Source: G965197555 sp965197555 (GTDB lineage: Bacteria > Chloroflexota > Dehalococcoidia > Lucifugimonadales > UBA3495). From it: a DNA stretch of 64,000 bases. Location: NCBI GenBank assembly GCA_965197555.1, contig OZ240213.1, forward strand, positions 2,604,001 to 2,668,000. The letters run 5' to 3'. The stretch's first letter is position 1, and each line of letters begins with the position of its first letter. Shown piece after piece: positions 1-9,256 of the stretch. A program made the position numbers and the translations under genes. The notes beneath the pieces are model-generated. The model saw only the letters and a program-made list of their open reading frames with translations, searched no databases and was not told the origin of the DNA.

Positions 1-33
1 ACTTTGTTGACCTTAGTGAGCCGATGTAGTGAA

Positions 34-62
34 GCGCCCTGGGCTACCGGGAAACAGGGCGC
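34..62. other. GC-rich hairpin upstream of the phosphodiesterase gene
   Basis: Arms 34-41 and 55-62 pair perfectly over 8 bp around a 13-nt loop. No T-run follows on the plus strand, so it is not a convincing intrinsic terminator. It ends 21 nt before the TTG start of the next gene and could be the tail of an upstream unit or a leader structure. Confidence 0.35.
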
Positions 63-83
63 AACCAGCAAGGACGACAAGGT

Positions 84-890
84 TTGGCGTCAGGTACGAA
101 TCTAAGGGTAACCACCTGGGACATAGAGCCTGGATCTCAGAGGTTTCCCCTCATCATTGCCCATCGGGGGGACGTTAGCCGGGCGCCCGAGAATACCTTG
201 CCCGCTTTTCACAAGGCCTTAATCGGGGGCGCCGACGGAATCGAGTTGGACGTTCGTCTGACTCGGGACAATCACCTGGTGGTATTCCATGACCGAAAGC
301 TTGACCGGACCAGCGATGGCTCCGGGCTGGTGGCCCGCCGCACCCTACGCGAACTGAAGGCTTTGGACGTCGGCTCGTGGTTTAGCCATGCGTTTCACGG
401 AGAGCGGATGCCTTCCCTGGACGAGGTGTTTGAGTTACTGCCCAAGGACTTCCTCATCAACGTGGAAATGAAGGTGGTTATCGATGGGATGAAGCGCATT
501 GCCCACTTGGTGGCTGAGAACATACGCCGTCATCAGCGGTGGGCCAGCACGTTGGTCGCCAGCTTCAACCCTGTGGCGCTCTACCACCTGCGGCGTGTGG
601 AACCCCGCATACACCGAGGGTATATCTGGTCCAAGAGGCATCCATACCCAATCCGTGCCCGGTGGTTGAGTCCCTTGGTGCAAGCCCATTGGTTCGACCC
701 GGCCAACGATACCTGTAGTCTCAAAGTGCACCGGAGTTTCAGGCGCAGAGGGTGCCGGGTGCTGGCGTGGGACGTTGACTTCGACCGCGACCTGGGCGCC
801 ATGGCTTCGGAACGGCTCGATGCCGTGGTAACCGACCACCTCGCCGACATGCTCGAGCGGAAGGACACGCTGGCCCGCCAGTTGGCTTGA
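84..890 (+). CDS. glycerophosphodiester phosphodiesterase (UgpQ-like)
   Basis: GDPD-family hydrolase of 268 aa, predicted to cleave glycerophosphodiesters from phospholipid turnover into glycerol-3-phosphate and an alcohol. The family signature is plain: the A-H-R-G stretch with H27, the E-N-T motif at 36-38, E54 and D56 in the G-I-E-L-D segment, and the general acid H69 in the F-H-D stretch. These are the metal and acid-base residues of the TIM-barrel family. No signal peptide or membrane segment is seen, so it is probably cytoplasmic. The start is TTG with a weak purine-rich stretch upstream, and the length is typical of short bacterial GDPDs. It stands alone, about 400 nt before dnaG. Confidence 0.88.
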   Translation: MASGTNLRVTTWDIEPGSQRFPLIIAHRGDVSRAPENTLPAFHKALIGGADGIELDVRLTRDNHLVVFHDRKLDRTSDGSGLVARRTLRELKALDVGSWFSHAFHGERMPSLDEVFELLPKDFLINVEMKVVIDGMKRIAHLVAENIRRHQRWASTLVASFNPVALYHLRRVEPRIHRGYIWSKRHPYPIRARWLSPLVQAHWFDPANDTCSLKVHRSFRRRGCRVLAWDVDFDRDLGAMASERLDAVVTDHLADMLERKDTLARQLA

Positions 891-1101
891 TCATCCCGTT
901 CAGCGGTCAAGAACCTACGGTCACCGGTGTCCGATTTTGCTATCGGTCCCTGCCAGGATTCAGGGATTAACTCCTTCCCGTCTAGACGCAGTCCGGGGAT
1001 CTTCAACCGAGGAGCCCACAACCGCCTCCACAAGGCACAATCCCACGCTGGATTAATTCCGTGATTGACTCCCCTCTCCGTGGTTGATCCAGGTCATACC
1101 G

Positions 1102-1130
1102 TTCAAGTTCCCAGGTTATTGTGGTATAAT
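1102..1130 (+). promoter_or_regulatory. sigma-70 promoter for dnaG-rpoD
   Basis: A perfect TATAAT at 1125-1130 is preceded by TG-G (extended -10). A weak -35 (TTCAAG, 1102-1107) lies at 17-nt spacing. It leaves a leader of about 150 nt before the dnaG ATG. The rest of the 891-1286 gap shows no other feature. Confidence 0.6.
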
Positions 1131-1286
1131 AACTTTGGCCTATTATGTCTGAAATTTAGGAAGTTACGGTAAGAGTCCCAGGCGCAACCGGAAGCGCCCA
1201 GGAACGATATATCTAAGGGTTGAGGGGTAGCCCACGGAGCAATCAACGGTCATCCGAGAGGAGTTTTTCGGAAGGGAAGGCGGTAA

Positions 1287-3116
1287 ATGACGGTCGTTGA
1301 CGACGTCAAAAGCCGACTGGATATCCAAGAGGTCATCTCGCGATATTCGCCATTGTCCCGCTCGGGGCGCGGCTACAAAGCGAACTGTCCTTTCCACCAG
1401 GAGAGGACACCTTCTTTCTACGTGTTTCCAGATCGCCAAACTTGGCGATGTTTTGGCGCCTGCGCCACCGGGGGCGACGTCTTCTCCTTCGTGATGAGGG
1501 TCGAAAATCTTGACTTTAGTGAAACCCTCAAGCGATTGGCTCAAGAGGTTGGAGTCGCAACGTCCACCCGAGAAAATAGTTCGGAGCAGCAGACGTCTTT
1601 CGAGGTGAATGAAGCGGCCTGCCGATACTTCCAGGATTTGCTGGGTTCGAGTCCTGGCGTGGAGGCCCGCCGTTACATGGAAAACCGGGGATTGGACCGG
1701 GGCATAATAGAGCGCTTTGAGTTGGGTGTTAGCCCCCAAGACGGCCAATCGTTGGCTAAACATTTGTCAAAGGTGGGCTACACCCCGCAGCAGCAAGCCT
1801 CGGCCGGCGTAGTCCGGACCACGGACAGCGGACAAATCCGGGACCTATTTCGTGGTCGGCTGATGATCCCCATAAGAGACGGCCAAGCGCGTCTGGCGGG
1901 TTTCGGTGGACGGGCGTTGGACGACTCCACACCCAAGTATCTTAACTCCCCGCGCGGGCCGGTGTTTGATAAAGGGCGTCTCCTTTATGCTTATCATCTG
2001 GCTCGGAGTAACGCGCCTCGGGATGGGGCAGTAATCGTAGAGGGTTACATGGATGCCATTGCGGCGTATCAGCACGGCTTTGACAATGTCGTGGCTTCAA
2101 TGGGCACGGCTCTAACCGAGCACCAAGTGGCAGAGATAAGACGTTTGACTAACAGGGTCACCATGGCGCTAGACCCGGATGCTGCCGGACGGCAGGCCAC
2201 CCTCAGAAGCCTGGAGTCCTCTTGGAGAGTATTTCAAACCCAGGTGGCGGGCCGAGCGCAGGGGACCACTCTTTTTCAACGGCAGGATATGCCAGACCTC
2301 AGGATTGCGGTGCTGCCAAGCGGATTGGACCCCGATGCCCTCATCCGCCAGTCTACAGAAGAGTGGTCGCGCATAATCGAAGGGGCTGTTCCCCTTTTGG
2401 AGTATTTGTTTGACGCTCTTTCAGCCCAGGTGGACTCAAGTACACCCCAGGGCAAAGCGAGGCTTGTGGAGTTCCTGTTTCCGATGATCGCTGCGGTCTC
2501 GGAGCCCACCGTACAAGACCATTATTTCCAACTATTGGCGGACCAGTTGGGAGTTACCCAGGAGACACTAAGAGCGACAGTGGGAAGACCTTCGGCTGCT
2601 GGACCTAGACGGGCCGCAAGGGCGGCAAACCGGACGGTGACGGCTTCACCTTTTGCCAGGATGGACCATGACCCTTTGGAAGAATATTGTTTGACTCTGT
2701 TGTTCAAGTATCCAGAGCTACAAGGATCTGAAGAGGAACTTCGACCAGAGTATTTTCAAAGGTTGGAAAATCGGGAAGTGTTCAACCAATGGTGCAAGGT
2801 CGCCGTGGAGGGTGACAACGAGGACTCTTTGCTGGCCCTCCGCCAACGCATCGAAGAGCACTTGCAGGACCATCTGGGCGCGCTGCTAAACAAGGAAATT
2901 CCGCCTCTGGACTCCCGCCAGAGAACGCCCGCGTTCTTGGATGGAGTCCGCCGTTTGGAGGAGCGGTACTTACGGGAACTAAAGACCGAGGAAGAGATAC
3001 GGTTTGGTGACGCCGAGGCGGATATTCCCGAGGAAACCTACCAGGCAGCACTGCAAGTTAATCAACGTATTAAGACGAATCAAGCCAAGCGTGGAATTAA
3101 AGTCGGAGATTTGTAA
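1287..3116 (+). CDS. dnaG: DNA primase DnaG
   Basis: Primase of 609 aa that lays RNA primers at the replication fork with the replicative helicase. An N-terminal CHC2 zinc finger (C34, H37, C55, C59) is followed by the RNAP-basic segment (F-R-G-R-L-M-I-P-I, then G-F-G-G-R and K-Y-L-N-S-P) and a TOPRIM domain near 245-300 (V-E-G-Y-M-D and A-L-D-P-D-A-A-G). The C-terminal 200 residues are the variable helicase-binding region. The zinc knuckle is C-x3-C rather than the common C-x2-C, with one extra residue. The ATG follows a GGAAGGCGG stretch. Only 17 nt separate it from rpoD, the classic macromolecular-synthesis pairing of primase and housekeeping sigma. Confidence 0.96.
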   Translation: MTVVDDVKSRLDIQEVISRYSPLSRSGRGYKANCPFHQERTPSFYVFPDRQTWRCFGACATGGDVFSFVMRVENLDFSETLKRLAQEVGVATSTRENSSEQQTSFEVNEAACRYFQDLLGSSPGVEARRYMENRGLDRGIIERFELGVSPQDGQSLAKHLSKVGYTPQQQASAGVVRTTDSGQIRDLFRGRLMIPIRDGQARLAGFGGRALDDSTPKYLNSPRGPVFDKGRLLYAYHLARSNAPRDGAVIVEGYMDAIAAYQHGFDNVVASMGTALTEHQVAEIRRLTNRVTMALDPDAAGRQATLRSLESSWRVFQTQVAGRAQGTTLFQRQDMPDLRIAVLPSGLDPDALIRQSTEEWSRIIEGAVPLLEYLFDALSAQVDSSTPQGKARLVEFLFPMIAAVSEPTVQDHYFQLLADQLGVTQETLRATVGRPSAAGPRRAARAANRTVTASPFARMDHDPLEEYCLTLLFKYPELQGSEEELRPEYFQRLENREVFNQWCKVAVEGDNEDSLLALRQRIEEHLQDHLGALLNKEIPPLDSRQRTPAFLDGVRRLEERYLRELKTEEEIRFGDAEADIPEETYQAALQVNQRIKTNQAKRGIKVGDL

Positions 3117-3133
3117 GACAGAGGTCGGAAAAT

Positions 3134-4717
3134 ATGGCAAGGCGTGAAAACGGTCGAGAACTCAACCCCGAGGACTACCTCGACGTCAAGGTTGACGAGG
3201 ATGATACCGGGGATAACCTGCTGGAGATCATCAGGGGTGTCAAGGGAACCCAGGCAGAGGAGGAGTCTATGGTTGGCTCCGATAACGCCACCGAAGGTGC
3301 CGCTCCCCTGACCACGGCACCCGCTGAAGAACAGTGGGACGAGTCCGGACCGGAGGATAAGGCTCAGGAATCGGCAGAGGAGGGGACCGGTGATGCCGAC
3401 AGCGAAGAGCTTGAGTGGGAGCCTGAGGCGGAATCTATGGAGGTCCTTGATGACCCAGTCCGCATGTATTTGCGGGAGATTGGCCGTGTCCGCTTGCTCA
3501 CCTCCCGTGACGAAAGAGTCTTAGCCCGGAAAATAGAGGGTGGCAAACACTTGGATGGGCTGGAAAAAGAACTTAGCGAGCTGGAAGGCCGCCGGCCCAG
3601 GCCCTGCGAGGTCACCTTCGGCTTGTTGCGGCGGATGGTTAAAGCCTCCCCTCTAGTTGCGGCCTTGGGCGAGCAACTGGAGCTACCGTCTCACCTGACA
3701 CTGTCTCAGGTGGCTGACAATTCCACGTTACGGGACGCCATCGACGCCGAGGTTTCTCCGGACCTGTTGGCGGCAGTTGGCGAGGTGTTGGAAGAGGCGC
3801 CGGAGGACGTCTACAGCCAGGTGATAGGTCTGTCATTGACCAGTTGGCTCTTACCGACTGCAGCCATCGATGTATTGCACGACCCAGTGTTGGACGAGTT
3901 GGATTCAGTCCTCAGCGAGCCGGGAAGCTACTCAGAACTCCAGAGGCTGGACCCGCTGTTACGTGTCCATTTTTATCGCGTCGAAGCTGACAGTGATGGG
4001 GCTCAGGCTCACCTCACGGAAGCCAACCTAAGGCTGGTGGTGAGCGTGGCCAAGAAGTACATTGGTCGGGGTATGGCTCTTCTGGATATGATCCAGGAGG
4101 GCAACATTGGACTGATCCGTGCAGTGGAGAAATTCGACTATAGAAAGGGCTACAAATTCAGCACCTACGCCACATGGTGGATCAGGCAGGCCATCACCAG
4201 GGCCATCGCCGACCAAGCCCGGACCATTCGGATACCGGTGCATATGGTTGAGACTATCAACAAGCTCATGCGGCAACACAGACGGTTGCTTCAAGAGTAC
4301 GGCAGGGAGCCCACCCCCGAAGAGATTGGCTTTGCTATGGAGATCGGGCCCGAGAAGGTTGAAGAGATCCTGAAGATATCTCAAGAGCCGGTATCATTGG
4401 AAACACCCATCGGAGAGGAAGAGGACTCCCACCTGGGGGACTTTATCGAAGACCGGAATGCGCCGGCGCCCGCCGATGCGGCGTCATTCCAGCTTCTGAA
4501 GGAACAGGTGGACGAGGTGCTGCACACTCTTACCGATCGGGAGGCCAGGGTGCTGCAACTGAGATTCGGCCTTGAAGATGGACGAAGCCGCACCCTGGAG
4601 GAAGTCGGTCGTGAGTTTGGCGTGACCCGCGAACGGATTCGCCAAATAGAGGCCAAGGCTCTTCGAAAGCTCCGGCACCCCACCCGCTCCCGCAAACTCA
4701 AGGATTTCCTCGAGTAG
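3134..4717 (+). CDS. rpoD: RNA polymerase housekeeping sigma factor RpoD/SigA
   Basis: Group 1 sigma-70 factor of 527 aa. The first 100 residues are acidic and low in complexity. Region 1.2 follows at about 105-140 (D-P-V-R-M-Y-L-R-E-I-G), then a roughly 160-residue non-conserved spacer. Region 2 (about 290-370) carries the core-binding and -10 recognition helices with A-T-W-W-I-R-Q-A. Region 3 comes next, then region 4 with the -35 helix-turn-helix (E-E-V-G-R-E-F-G-V-T-R-E-R-I-R-Q-I-E) and a C-terminal D-F-L. Regions 2 to 4 are intact. It shares a transcript with dnaG. Several TATAAT/TTGACA promoters in this window fit its expected specificity. Confidence 0.96.
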   Translation: MARRENGRELNPEDYLDVKVDEDDTGDNLLEIIRGVKGTQAEEESMVGSDNATEGAAPLTTAPAEEQWDESGPEDKAQESAEEGTGDADSEELEWEPEAESMEVLDDPVRMYLREIGRVRLLTSRDERVLARKIEGGKHLDGLEKELSELEGRRPRPCEVTFGLLRRMVKASPLVAALGEQLELPSHLTLSQVADNSTLRDAIDAEVSPDLLAAVGEVLEEAPEDVYSQVIGLSLTSWLLPTAAIDVLHDPVLDELDSVLSEPGSYSELQRLDPLLRVHFYRVEADSDGAQAHLTEANLRLVVSVAKKYIGRGMALLDMIQEGNIGLIRAVEKFDYRKGYKFSTYATWWIRQAITRAIADQARTIRIPVHMVETINKLMRQHRRLLQEYGREPTPEEIGFAMEIGPEKVEEILKISQEPVSLETPIGEEEDSHLGDFIEDRNAPAPADAASFQLLKEQVDEVLHTLTDREARVLQLRFGLEDGRSRTLEEVGREFGVTRERIRQIEAKALRKLRHPTRSRKLKDFLE

Positions 4718-4811
4718 TTACGGAACGCCAGCCAGAGACTTGTCAAGCCGGTTCCGGCCGAAAGGCCAAGTGCCCCTTGTTCAAAGTCGTTCATGCCGGA
4801 TTCGTATTTCC

Positions 4812-4841
4812 TTGTATCTAGGAAATTGCGAGTGATATACT
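4812..4841 (+). promoter_or_regulatory. sigma-70 promoter for the small zinc-ribbon gene
   Basis: TTGTAT at 4812-4817 and TATACT at 4836-4841 with 18-nt spacing. A TG dinucleotide one base before the -10 gives an extended -10. The start codon at 4873 lies about 30 nt downstream. Confidence 0.5.
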
Positions 4842-4872
4842 CGGCCCGAATACACCATGGGAGGTGGGTTAC

Positions 4873-5088
4873 GTGGAAGAATTGGTAATCCCCAAATGTT
4901 TGAAGTGCGACGTTGGCCAATTGGTCCCGTTGTCCGACTATGGAGGCCAAGGCGCATCAGTACACTACAAAGCCTGGGTTTGCATCAATCCTAGCTGCGG
5001 TTTCAACCTCAAGATCCGTAACGGGGACATCTACTTGAACGAACCAATCACCCCCGGTGGCATGGTACCCCCCCGAGTCAGGTCATGA
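4873..5088 (+). CDS. small zinc-ribbon protein, function unknown
   Basis: A 71-aa protein with two cysteine pairs: C-L-K-C near the N-terminus and C-I-N-P-S-C about 35 residues later. The spacing is that of a treble-clef or zinc-ribbon fold. The second knuckle is followed by G-F, as in many rubredoxin-like ribbons. There is no membrane segment and no other recognisable domain. The GTG at 4873 is chosen because GGGAGGTGG sits 5 nt upstream; a GTG at 4864 would lie inside that ribosome-binding site. The gene has its own promoter and lies between rpoD and a sortase. Its position suggests no specific role. Confidence 0.6.
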   Translation: MEELVIPKCLKCDVGQLVPLSDYGGQGASVHYKAWVCINPSCGFNLKIRNGDIYLNEPITPGGMVPPRVRS

Positions 5089-5228
5089 CGCTGTACTTAG
5101 TCCCCGTGGGCTGAGCTCCTCTATTATCCCCTCTTGAAATCAGCGGGTTGTGGAGAAGGTGTGTGCAGCGGCTACCGCAGGTTTAAGACCATTGCGACTT
5201 CCGTTCATTTCAGAACAAAGGAGGTGGT

Positions 5229-6197
5229 ATGGAAGCCGGCTATGACTACTTGCTGCTTCGCGGGTGCCCGCAGCCAAACTTGTTTCGGTCCCTAGGAGTT
5301 TTTGTTCTTCTTTTTGGCGCGGTGCTGCTGGCAACCAGCGGAGCATACTTTGGTTATGCGACGAATGCGAGAGCCGATCTAAAGGACCTAAATGCAGCGG
5401 TCTCAGATCCATATGAAGGTATGGGTCTGTTCGCTCCCTATCACACATCGGAATCTCCGGACCGGGTCCGGGGTTCCACGGTCCTAGACGAGCCCGGCGC
5501 TGGCTGGCTCCCCTTCGACGTATCTGGACAACGTGGCAATACAAGCTCACCGGTTCCGGTGGCCAGGCTCATTCCTGGTTTCTCCTCATCTGCCATAGCT
5601 AGTCATCACTTGTATCCTGGGGAATCGTTACCGGCCTCATTTTGGAGTAACCCTCAGGCCTTTGAGCCCCTTGACTACCAACTGCGGGTCCTGCTAGCTG
5701 GGTTCACACCCATCGAGTCGGCGGGCACACTGCTTAATGAAGCAACCCCCGCCGCTACCAGGATCGTCGTGCCGTCCATCGGGATCGATTCCAACGTTGT
5801 GGAGCTCGCCATCAAGGACCTGGGAGGCAGCCGGGCCTATGAGACCCCCGCTAATGCCGTTGGGCACATCCCCGAGACCGCCGACGCCGGAGAGGGCCGC
5901 AGCGCATGGTTCTTCGGCCACACTGAGAGCCCTACTCTAGGAGAAGGGTCGGTATTCTTCAATCTAGGTAAGATCCCGGAACGGCTAAGAGCCGGTGAGG
6001 ACGTCTACATAATCACCGACAATGGGCACCATCAGTTCTTATACCGTGTTGTCTCCACGGCGGTCGTCCACCAGAATGACATGCGCTTGTACGACACCGG
6101 GGTGGCTTCAATCCACTTGGTATCCTGTGTGCCTCGGTTGGTCTATGACCACCGCCTAGTCGTCACCGGTGAGCTCATCGCTCGAAAGACTCTCTAG
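5229..6197 (+). CDS. sortase family transpeptidase (class D/E-like)
   Basis: A 322-aa membrane-anchored cysteine transpeptidase. One transmembrane helix at about 22-42 is followed by a long linker (45-175) and the sortase beta-barrel (175-322). The active site is complete: H231 (F-F-G-H-T-E-S), C300 (L-V-S-C-V-P) and the arginine in D-H-R-L-V-V at 309. Sortases cut a sorting motif and attach the protein to a surface amine. No LPxTG-type substrate or pilin gene is visible in the window, so it is an orphan and may serve substrates elsewhere. The ATG is preceded by AAAGGAGG. A strong terminator follows the gene. Confidence 0.88.
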   Translation: MEAGYDYLLLRGCPQPNLFRSLGVFVLLFGAVLLATSGAYFGYATNARADLKDLNAAVSDPYEGMGLFAPYHTSESPDRVRGSTVLDEPGAGWLPFDVSGQRGNTSSPVPVARLIPGFSSSAIASHHLYPGESLPASFWSNPQAFEPLDYQLRVLLAGFTPIESAGTLLNEATPAATRIVVPSIGIDSNVVELAIKDLGGSRAYETPANAVGHIPETADAGEGRSAWFFGHTESPTLGEGSVFFNLGKIPERLRAGEDVYIITDNGHHQFLYRVVSTAVVHQNDMRLYDTGVASIHLVSCVPRLVYDHRLVVTGELIARKTL

Positions 6198-6224
6198 CTT
6201 CAGGTGTTGTTGGCTGAATAGTAA

Positions 6225-6256
6225 CGGCCCCGCTGGCTCAGCGGGGCCGATTGTTG
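6225..6256 (+). terminator. intrinsic terminator after the sortase gene
   Basis: An 11-bp perfect stem (6225-6235 with 6239-6249) closes a 3-nt loop and is followed by a T-rich tail (ATTGTTGT). It lies between the convergent sortase and CBS-protein genes. Confidence 0.85.
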
Positions 6257-6287
6257 TCAACCAATCGACTCGATGGGTTATCTCACC

Positions 6288-7511
6288 TTAGCCGGCTGAA
6301 GTGGCCCCGTTGCTACTGCTCGGTGTAATTCTCAGCTTCCGCAGCCTGCGCCCGAGAATGGACACCACCTCGATTCGCAAATGGTCCGTGACCACCACGT
6401 CCCCTGCCTGCGGAATCTTGCCCAGGGACTGGTATACATAACCACCCACGGTGTCCACATCGGGGCTGTCCAAACGGGTGGCGAAAAGCTCTTCCACCTC
6501 CTGGGTAGTGACCCCGGCGTCTACCAACACTGCACCGTCTGACAGAGAAATTATCTGGGATTCATTAGTCCGGGAGAATTCGTCTTCGATCTCCCCAACG
6601 ATCTCTTCCAGCACGTCCTCTATGGTCAACAGACCCTCGGTCCCTCCGTATTCGTCGACGATTATGGCCATCTGGTTCCCTTTTTCCTGGAGTTCCTCCA
6701 GCAGGTCGTCCAACCGCTTGGTCTCGGGGATCATAAATGCAGGCCGCACCAACTCCCTCAAGGTCTTTTGTTGGTCGCCTTGGACCAAGGTCGCCAACAC
6801 CTCTCGCGAGTGCACGATTCCGAGAATGTGGTCTATCGACTCCTCATACACGGGCAGCCGACTGTGCCCGCCCTCGATCATCAGCTCGGCTACTTGAACA
6901 ATGCCTGCGTCCACCTCCACGGCGGCGATGTCCAAGCGAGGGACCATAATCTCCCTGGCGGTCATCACGTCCAACCGTACGATGGATCGGAGCATCTCTC
7001 GGTCGCGGTCATCCAGGGTGCCCAACTCTGCAGGGGTGATGACCGGTTGCATTGGTAGAGGATGGTCTTCCAGCGTTAGCTCGTCTCCTCCATTAGCGTT
7101 GGAGCTGGCGAGCTCGTCTCGGTTGGCCGGGAAACCGTCGGTTGATGTTCCGGAGAAGCAGCGTGGTATGAATCGGCGCCAGAAGAACCTCCACCCGGGG
7201 CGGCGGGATGTAATCCTGGCTAGCGCGAGGTCTGCTCCCGCCAAGAAGACAAGTAGTCCCAAAGCCAGCAACGCGGCGGGCCACCACTGAACGGTACCGG
7301 TGCTGTGGACCAACGCCAGACCAGATATAGCAACCGCAATCACCGAACCATGCCTGAGCCATGAGAGAACAAGGAGGCTGTGATCGTGTCGCTGGTTGGC
7401 GCCAAATCTGTCAGTCGGAGCGGCCCTAATGTGGTGGGCCAAACTCAAGTAGGAGAACAAAAGGAGGGAAACAACAAATACCAGGGCTGATGGTAAGCTG
7501 TCTGTTTCCAA
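6288..7511 (-). CDS. HlyC/CorC-family CBS-domain membrane protein
   Basis: About 407 aa. Three hydrophobic helices in the first 120 residues stand where the DUF21/CNNM transmembrane domain normally sits, but the sequence there is divergent. A textbook CBS pair follows, opening with M-T-A-R-E-I-M-V-P-R and containing G-H-S-R-L-P-V-Y and D-E-Y-G-G-T-E-G. A CorC/HlyC C-terminal domain closes the protein (D-T-V-G-G-Y-V-Y). The family is linked to Mg2+/Co2+ efflux or regulation and is sometimes annotated as haemolysin. The TTG at 7511 is preferred because AGGAGG lies 9 nt upstream. The longer frame from 7535 would place that Shine-Dalgarno sequence inside the gene. Confidence 0.85.
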   Translation of the reverse strand: METDSLPSALVFVVSLLLFSYLSLAHHIRAAPTDRFGANQRHDHSLLVLSWLRHGSVIAVAISGLALVHSTGTVQWWPAALLALGLLVFLAGADLALARITSRRPGWRFFWRRFIPRCFSGTSTDGFPANRDELASSNANGGDELTLEDHPLPMQPVITPAELGTLDDRDREMLRSIVRLDVMTAREIMVPRLDIAAVEVDAGIVQVAELMIEGGHSRLPVYEESIDHILGIVHSREVLATLVQGDQQKTLRELVRPAFMIPETKRLDDLLEELQEKGNQMAIIVDEYGGTEGLLTIEDVLEEIVGEIEDEFSRTNESQIISLSDGAVLVDAGVTTQEVEELFATRLDSPDVDTVGGYVYQSLGKIPQAGDVVVTDHLRIEVVSILGRRLRKLRITPSSSNGATSAG

Positions 7512-7573
7512 AATCCCTACCCTCCTGGATGACAATCACCCAGAGGGGCTAGTATTCGTCCACTCCAAAGGAA

Positions 7574-8926
7574 TCAGTTTGCTTTTCTATCCCTTATTTT
7601 AGCAGGAACGCCAACCGCCAGTCTACCCGGAGGTACGTCTTTGGTGACCACTGAGCCTGCACCAGTGACGGCGTGAGCGCCCAGGGTAACAGGGGCGATG
7701 AACATGGTGTCACACCCCACGAACGCCCCATCCTCAATGACGGTGCGGTGCTTGTCCTTGCCGTCGTAGTTGCAAGTAATCATGCCGGCTCCCAGGTTTA
7801 CGTTCGCTCCTACCGAGGCATCTCCCACGTAGCCGAAGTGACCCATGACCGCGCCGGCCGAGAACCGGCTTTCTTTTATCTCAGCAAAGTTACCGATGTG
7901 GACGCCCGATTCCAGGTAGGCACCGGGGCGAAGATGGCTGAATGGGCCCAGGTCCACGTTCTCTTCCATGGTGGCCTCTTCCACCATGGAAGCTGTAGCG
8001 CGGCAATTACTACCTATAGTCGAATCGCGAATGATCGAACTTGGCCCAATCTCACAGGCCTCACCGATGGTGGTGTGTCCCAACAGCATTGTGTTTGGCA
8101 GTATCATGGTGTCCGGTCCGATGCTAACGTCAGCGTCTATGTAGACTGAGGTGGGGTCTAACATGGTTACCCCTGCCAGCATCCAATGCTCGCGAATTCG
8201 TTGGCGTTGGCCCGCCTCCGCGTTCGCCAACTGAATCCTGTCGTTGACTCCTTGAACCTCCCTGCAATCGTCGGCTGATACGGGACGGATTTTACTGTTT
8301 CTCACTGCGCCGATAGGAGCCAGGGAGGTTAGATAGCGCTCTCCAGTACGGCTGGGTTCTATGCGGCCCAGGTTTTCCAAAAGCCAGGCCGCAGAGAAAC
8401 AGTACACGCCTCCGTTGACTTCCCCGGGACCCTCGCTGGAAGCAGTGCGATCCGACGCCTCGACAATGTCCACCACCAGCCCCTGATCGTTCCTCCGGAT
8501 TAGGCCCAGGTCTTCCGGCGAGCCAACTTCTGCTGTCAGTACCGTCATGTCGTCGGAATGGGAGAGGTGGGACTTCATCATCCGTGCCACTGTTTCAGGA
8601 CTGATCAGCGGTGTATCGGTTCCCATCACCAGGAGGTTGTCCACTTGATCTCGGAGCAAATCGGCGGCTAGGGCCACAGCATCCGCTGTGCCGGTTACTC
8701 GAGGCTGTACGACGTACTCGACTTGGTCGCCCAATAGCTCTTTGATGGGCTCTTTGTTGGCAGGCGATACCACTACAATGGTCCTCCCGACACCCAGGTA
8801 CTGCATCAACTCGATGGGATAGCGGATCATCTCCTTGCCGCACACCCTGTGGAGTGGCTTGGGAATCTGGGATTTCAATCTTGAGCCCTGCCCGGCTGCT
8901 AGTATTACTCCAGCCCACTGATCCAT
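7574..8926 (-). CDS. glmU: bifunctional UDP-GlcNAc pyrophosphorylase / GlcN-1-P acetyltransferase GlmU
   Basis: Makes UDP-N-acetylglucosamine, the entry point to peptidoglycan and surface glycans, in two steps. The N-terminal uridyltransferase starts directly with the nucleotide-binding L-A-A-G-Q-G-S-R-L and contains the Q-P-R-V-T-G-T-A-D-A segment. The C-terminal half (about 255-450) is a left-handed beta-helix of hexapeptide repeats, with R-P-G-A-Y-L and N-Y-D-G-K near the acetyl-CoA site. The ATG at 8926 gives 450 aa, the normal family length, with AGAGGTG 5 nt upstream. The open frame runs upstream to 9199, but the extra 91 residues match nothing expected. Confidence 0.94.
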   Translation of the reverse strand: MDQWAGVILAAGQGSRLKSQIPKPLHRVCGKEMIRYPIELMQYLGVGRTIVVVSPANKEPIKELLGDQVEYVVQPRVTGTADAVALAADLLRDQVDNLLVMGTDTPLISPETVARMMKSHLSHSDDMTVLTAEVGSPEDLGLIRRNDQGLVVDIVEASDRTASSEGPGEVNGGVYCFSAAWLLENLGRIEPSRTGERYLTSLAPIGAVRNSKIRPVSADDCREVQGVNDRIQLANAEAGQRQRIREHWMLAGVTMLDPTSVYIDADVSIGPDTMILPNTMLLGHTTIGEACEIGPSSIIRDSTIGSNCRATASMVEEATMEENVDLGPFSHLRPGAYLESGVHIGNFAEIKESRFSAGAVMGHFGYVGDASVGANVNLGAGMITCNYDGKDKHRTVIEDGAFVGCDTMFIAPVTLGAHAVTGAGSVVTKDVPPGRLAVGVPAKIRDRKAN

Positions 8927-9173
8927 GGTGACACCTCTCGCGCCAGCGCGCTTGTTGCTAACTTGGGTCTGCAGCAAGCTCACCCTTGGGGTAGAGATGC
9001 CGCAATCGCCGCGACTCATAGCAAACGATTCGTCATGTGCAATTATACCAGCGGACTGAAACGGGCTTAATCTAGAAGAGATAAAGAACCTCCCGACCGT
9101 GGTGACCGGAGACCCGGAGTAACAACACAGTCCCCCTTCCGGTAGGCCGAATGGTGCCGTTCCCCGGCTCACG

Positions 9174-9202
9174 TTGACAAGCCCCAGCGGCGGCGGCACA
9201 AT
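9174..9202 (+). promoter_or_regulatory. sigma-70 promoter for the amidase cluster
   Basis: A perfect -35 TTGACA (9174-9179), a 17-nt spacer and a -10 CACAAT (9197-9202) lie about 55 nt before the first amidase ATG. Confidence 0.65.
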
Positions 9203-9256
9203 GGGCCTCGCTACCTGGCCAGGAATAAATCAGACTCTAGGTTGGAGTGTGGTCCC

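Noticed and set aside
8927..9199. N-terminal extension of GlmU
   Set aside because: The ATG at 8926 has a good ribosome-binding site and gives the normal family length. The extra residues match nothing expected.
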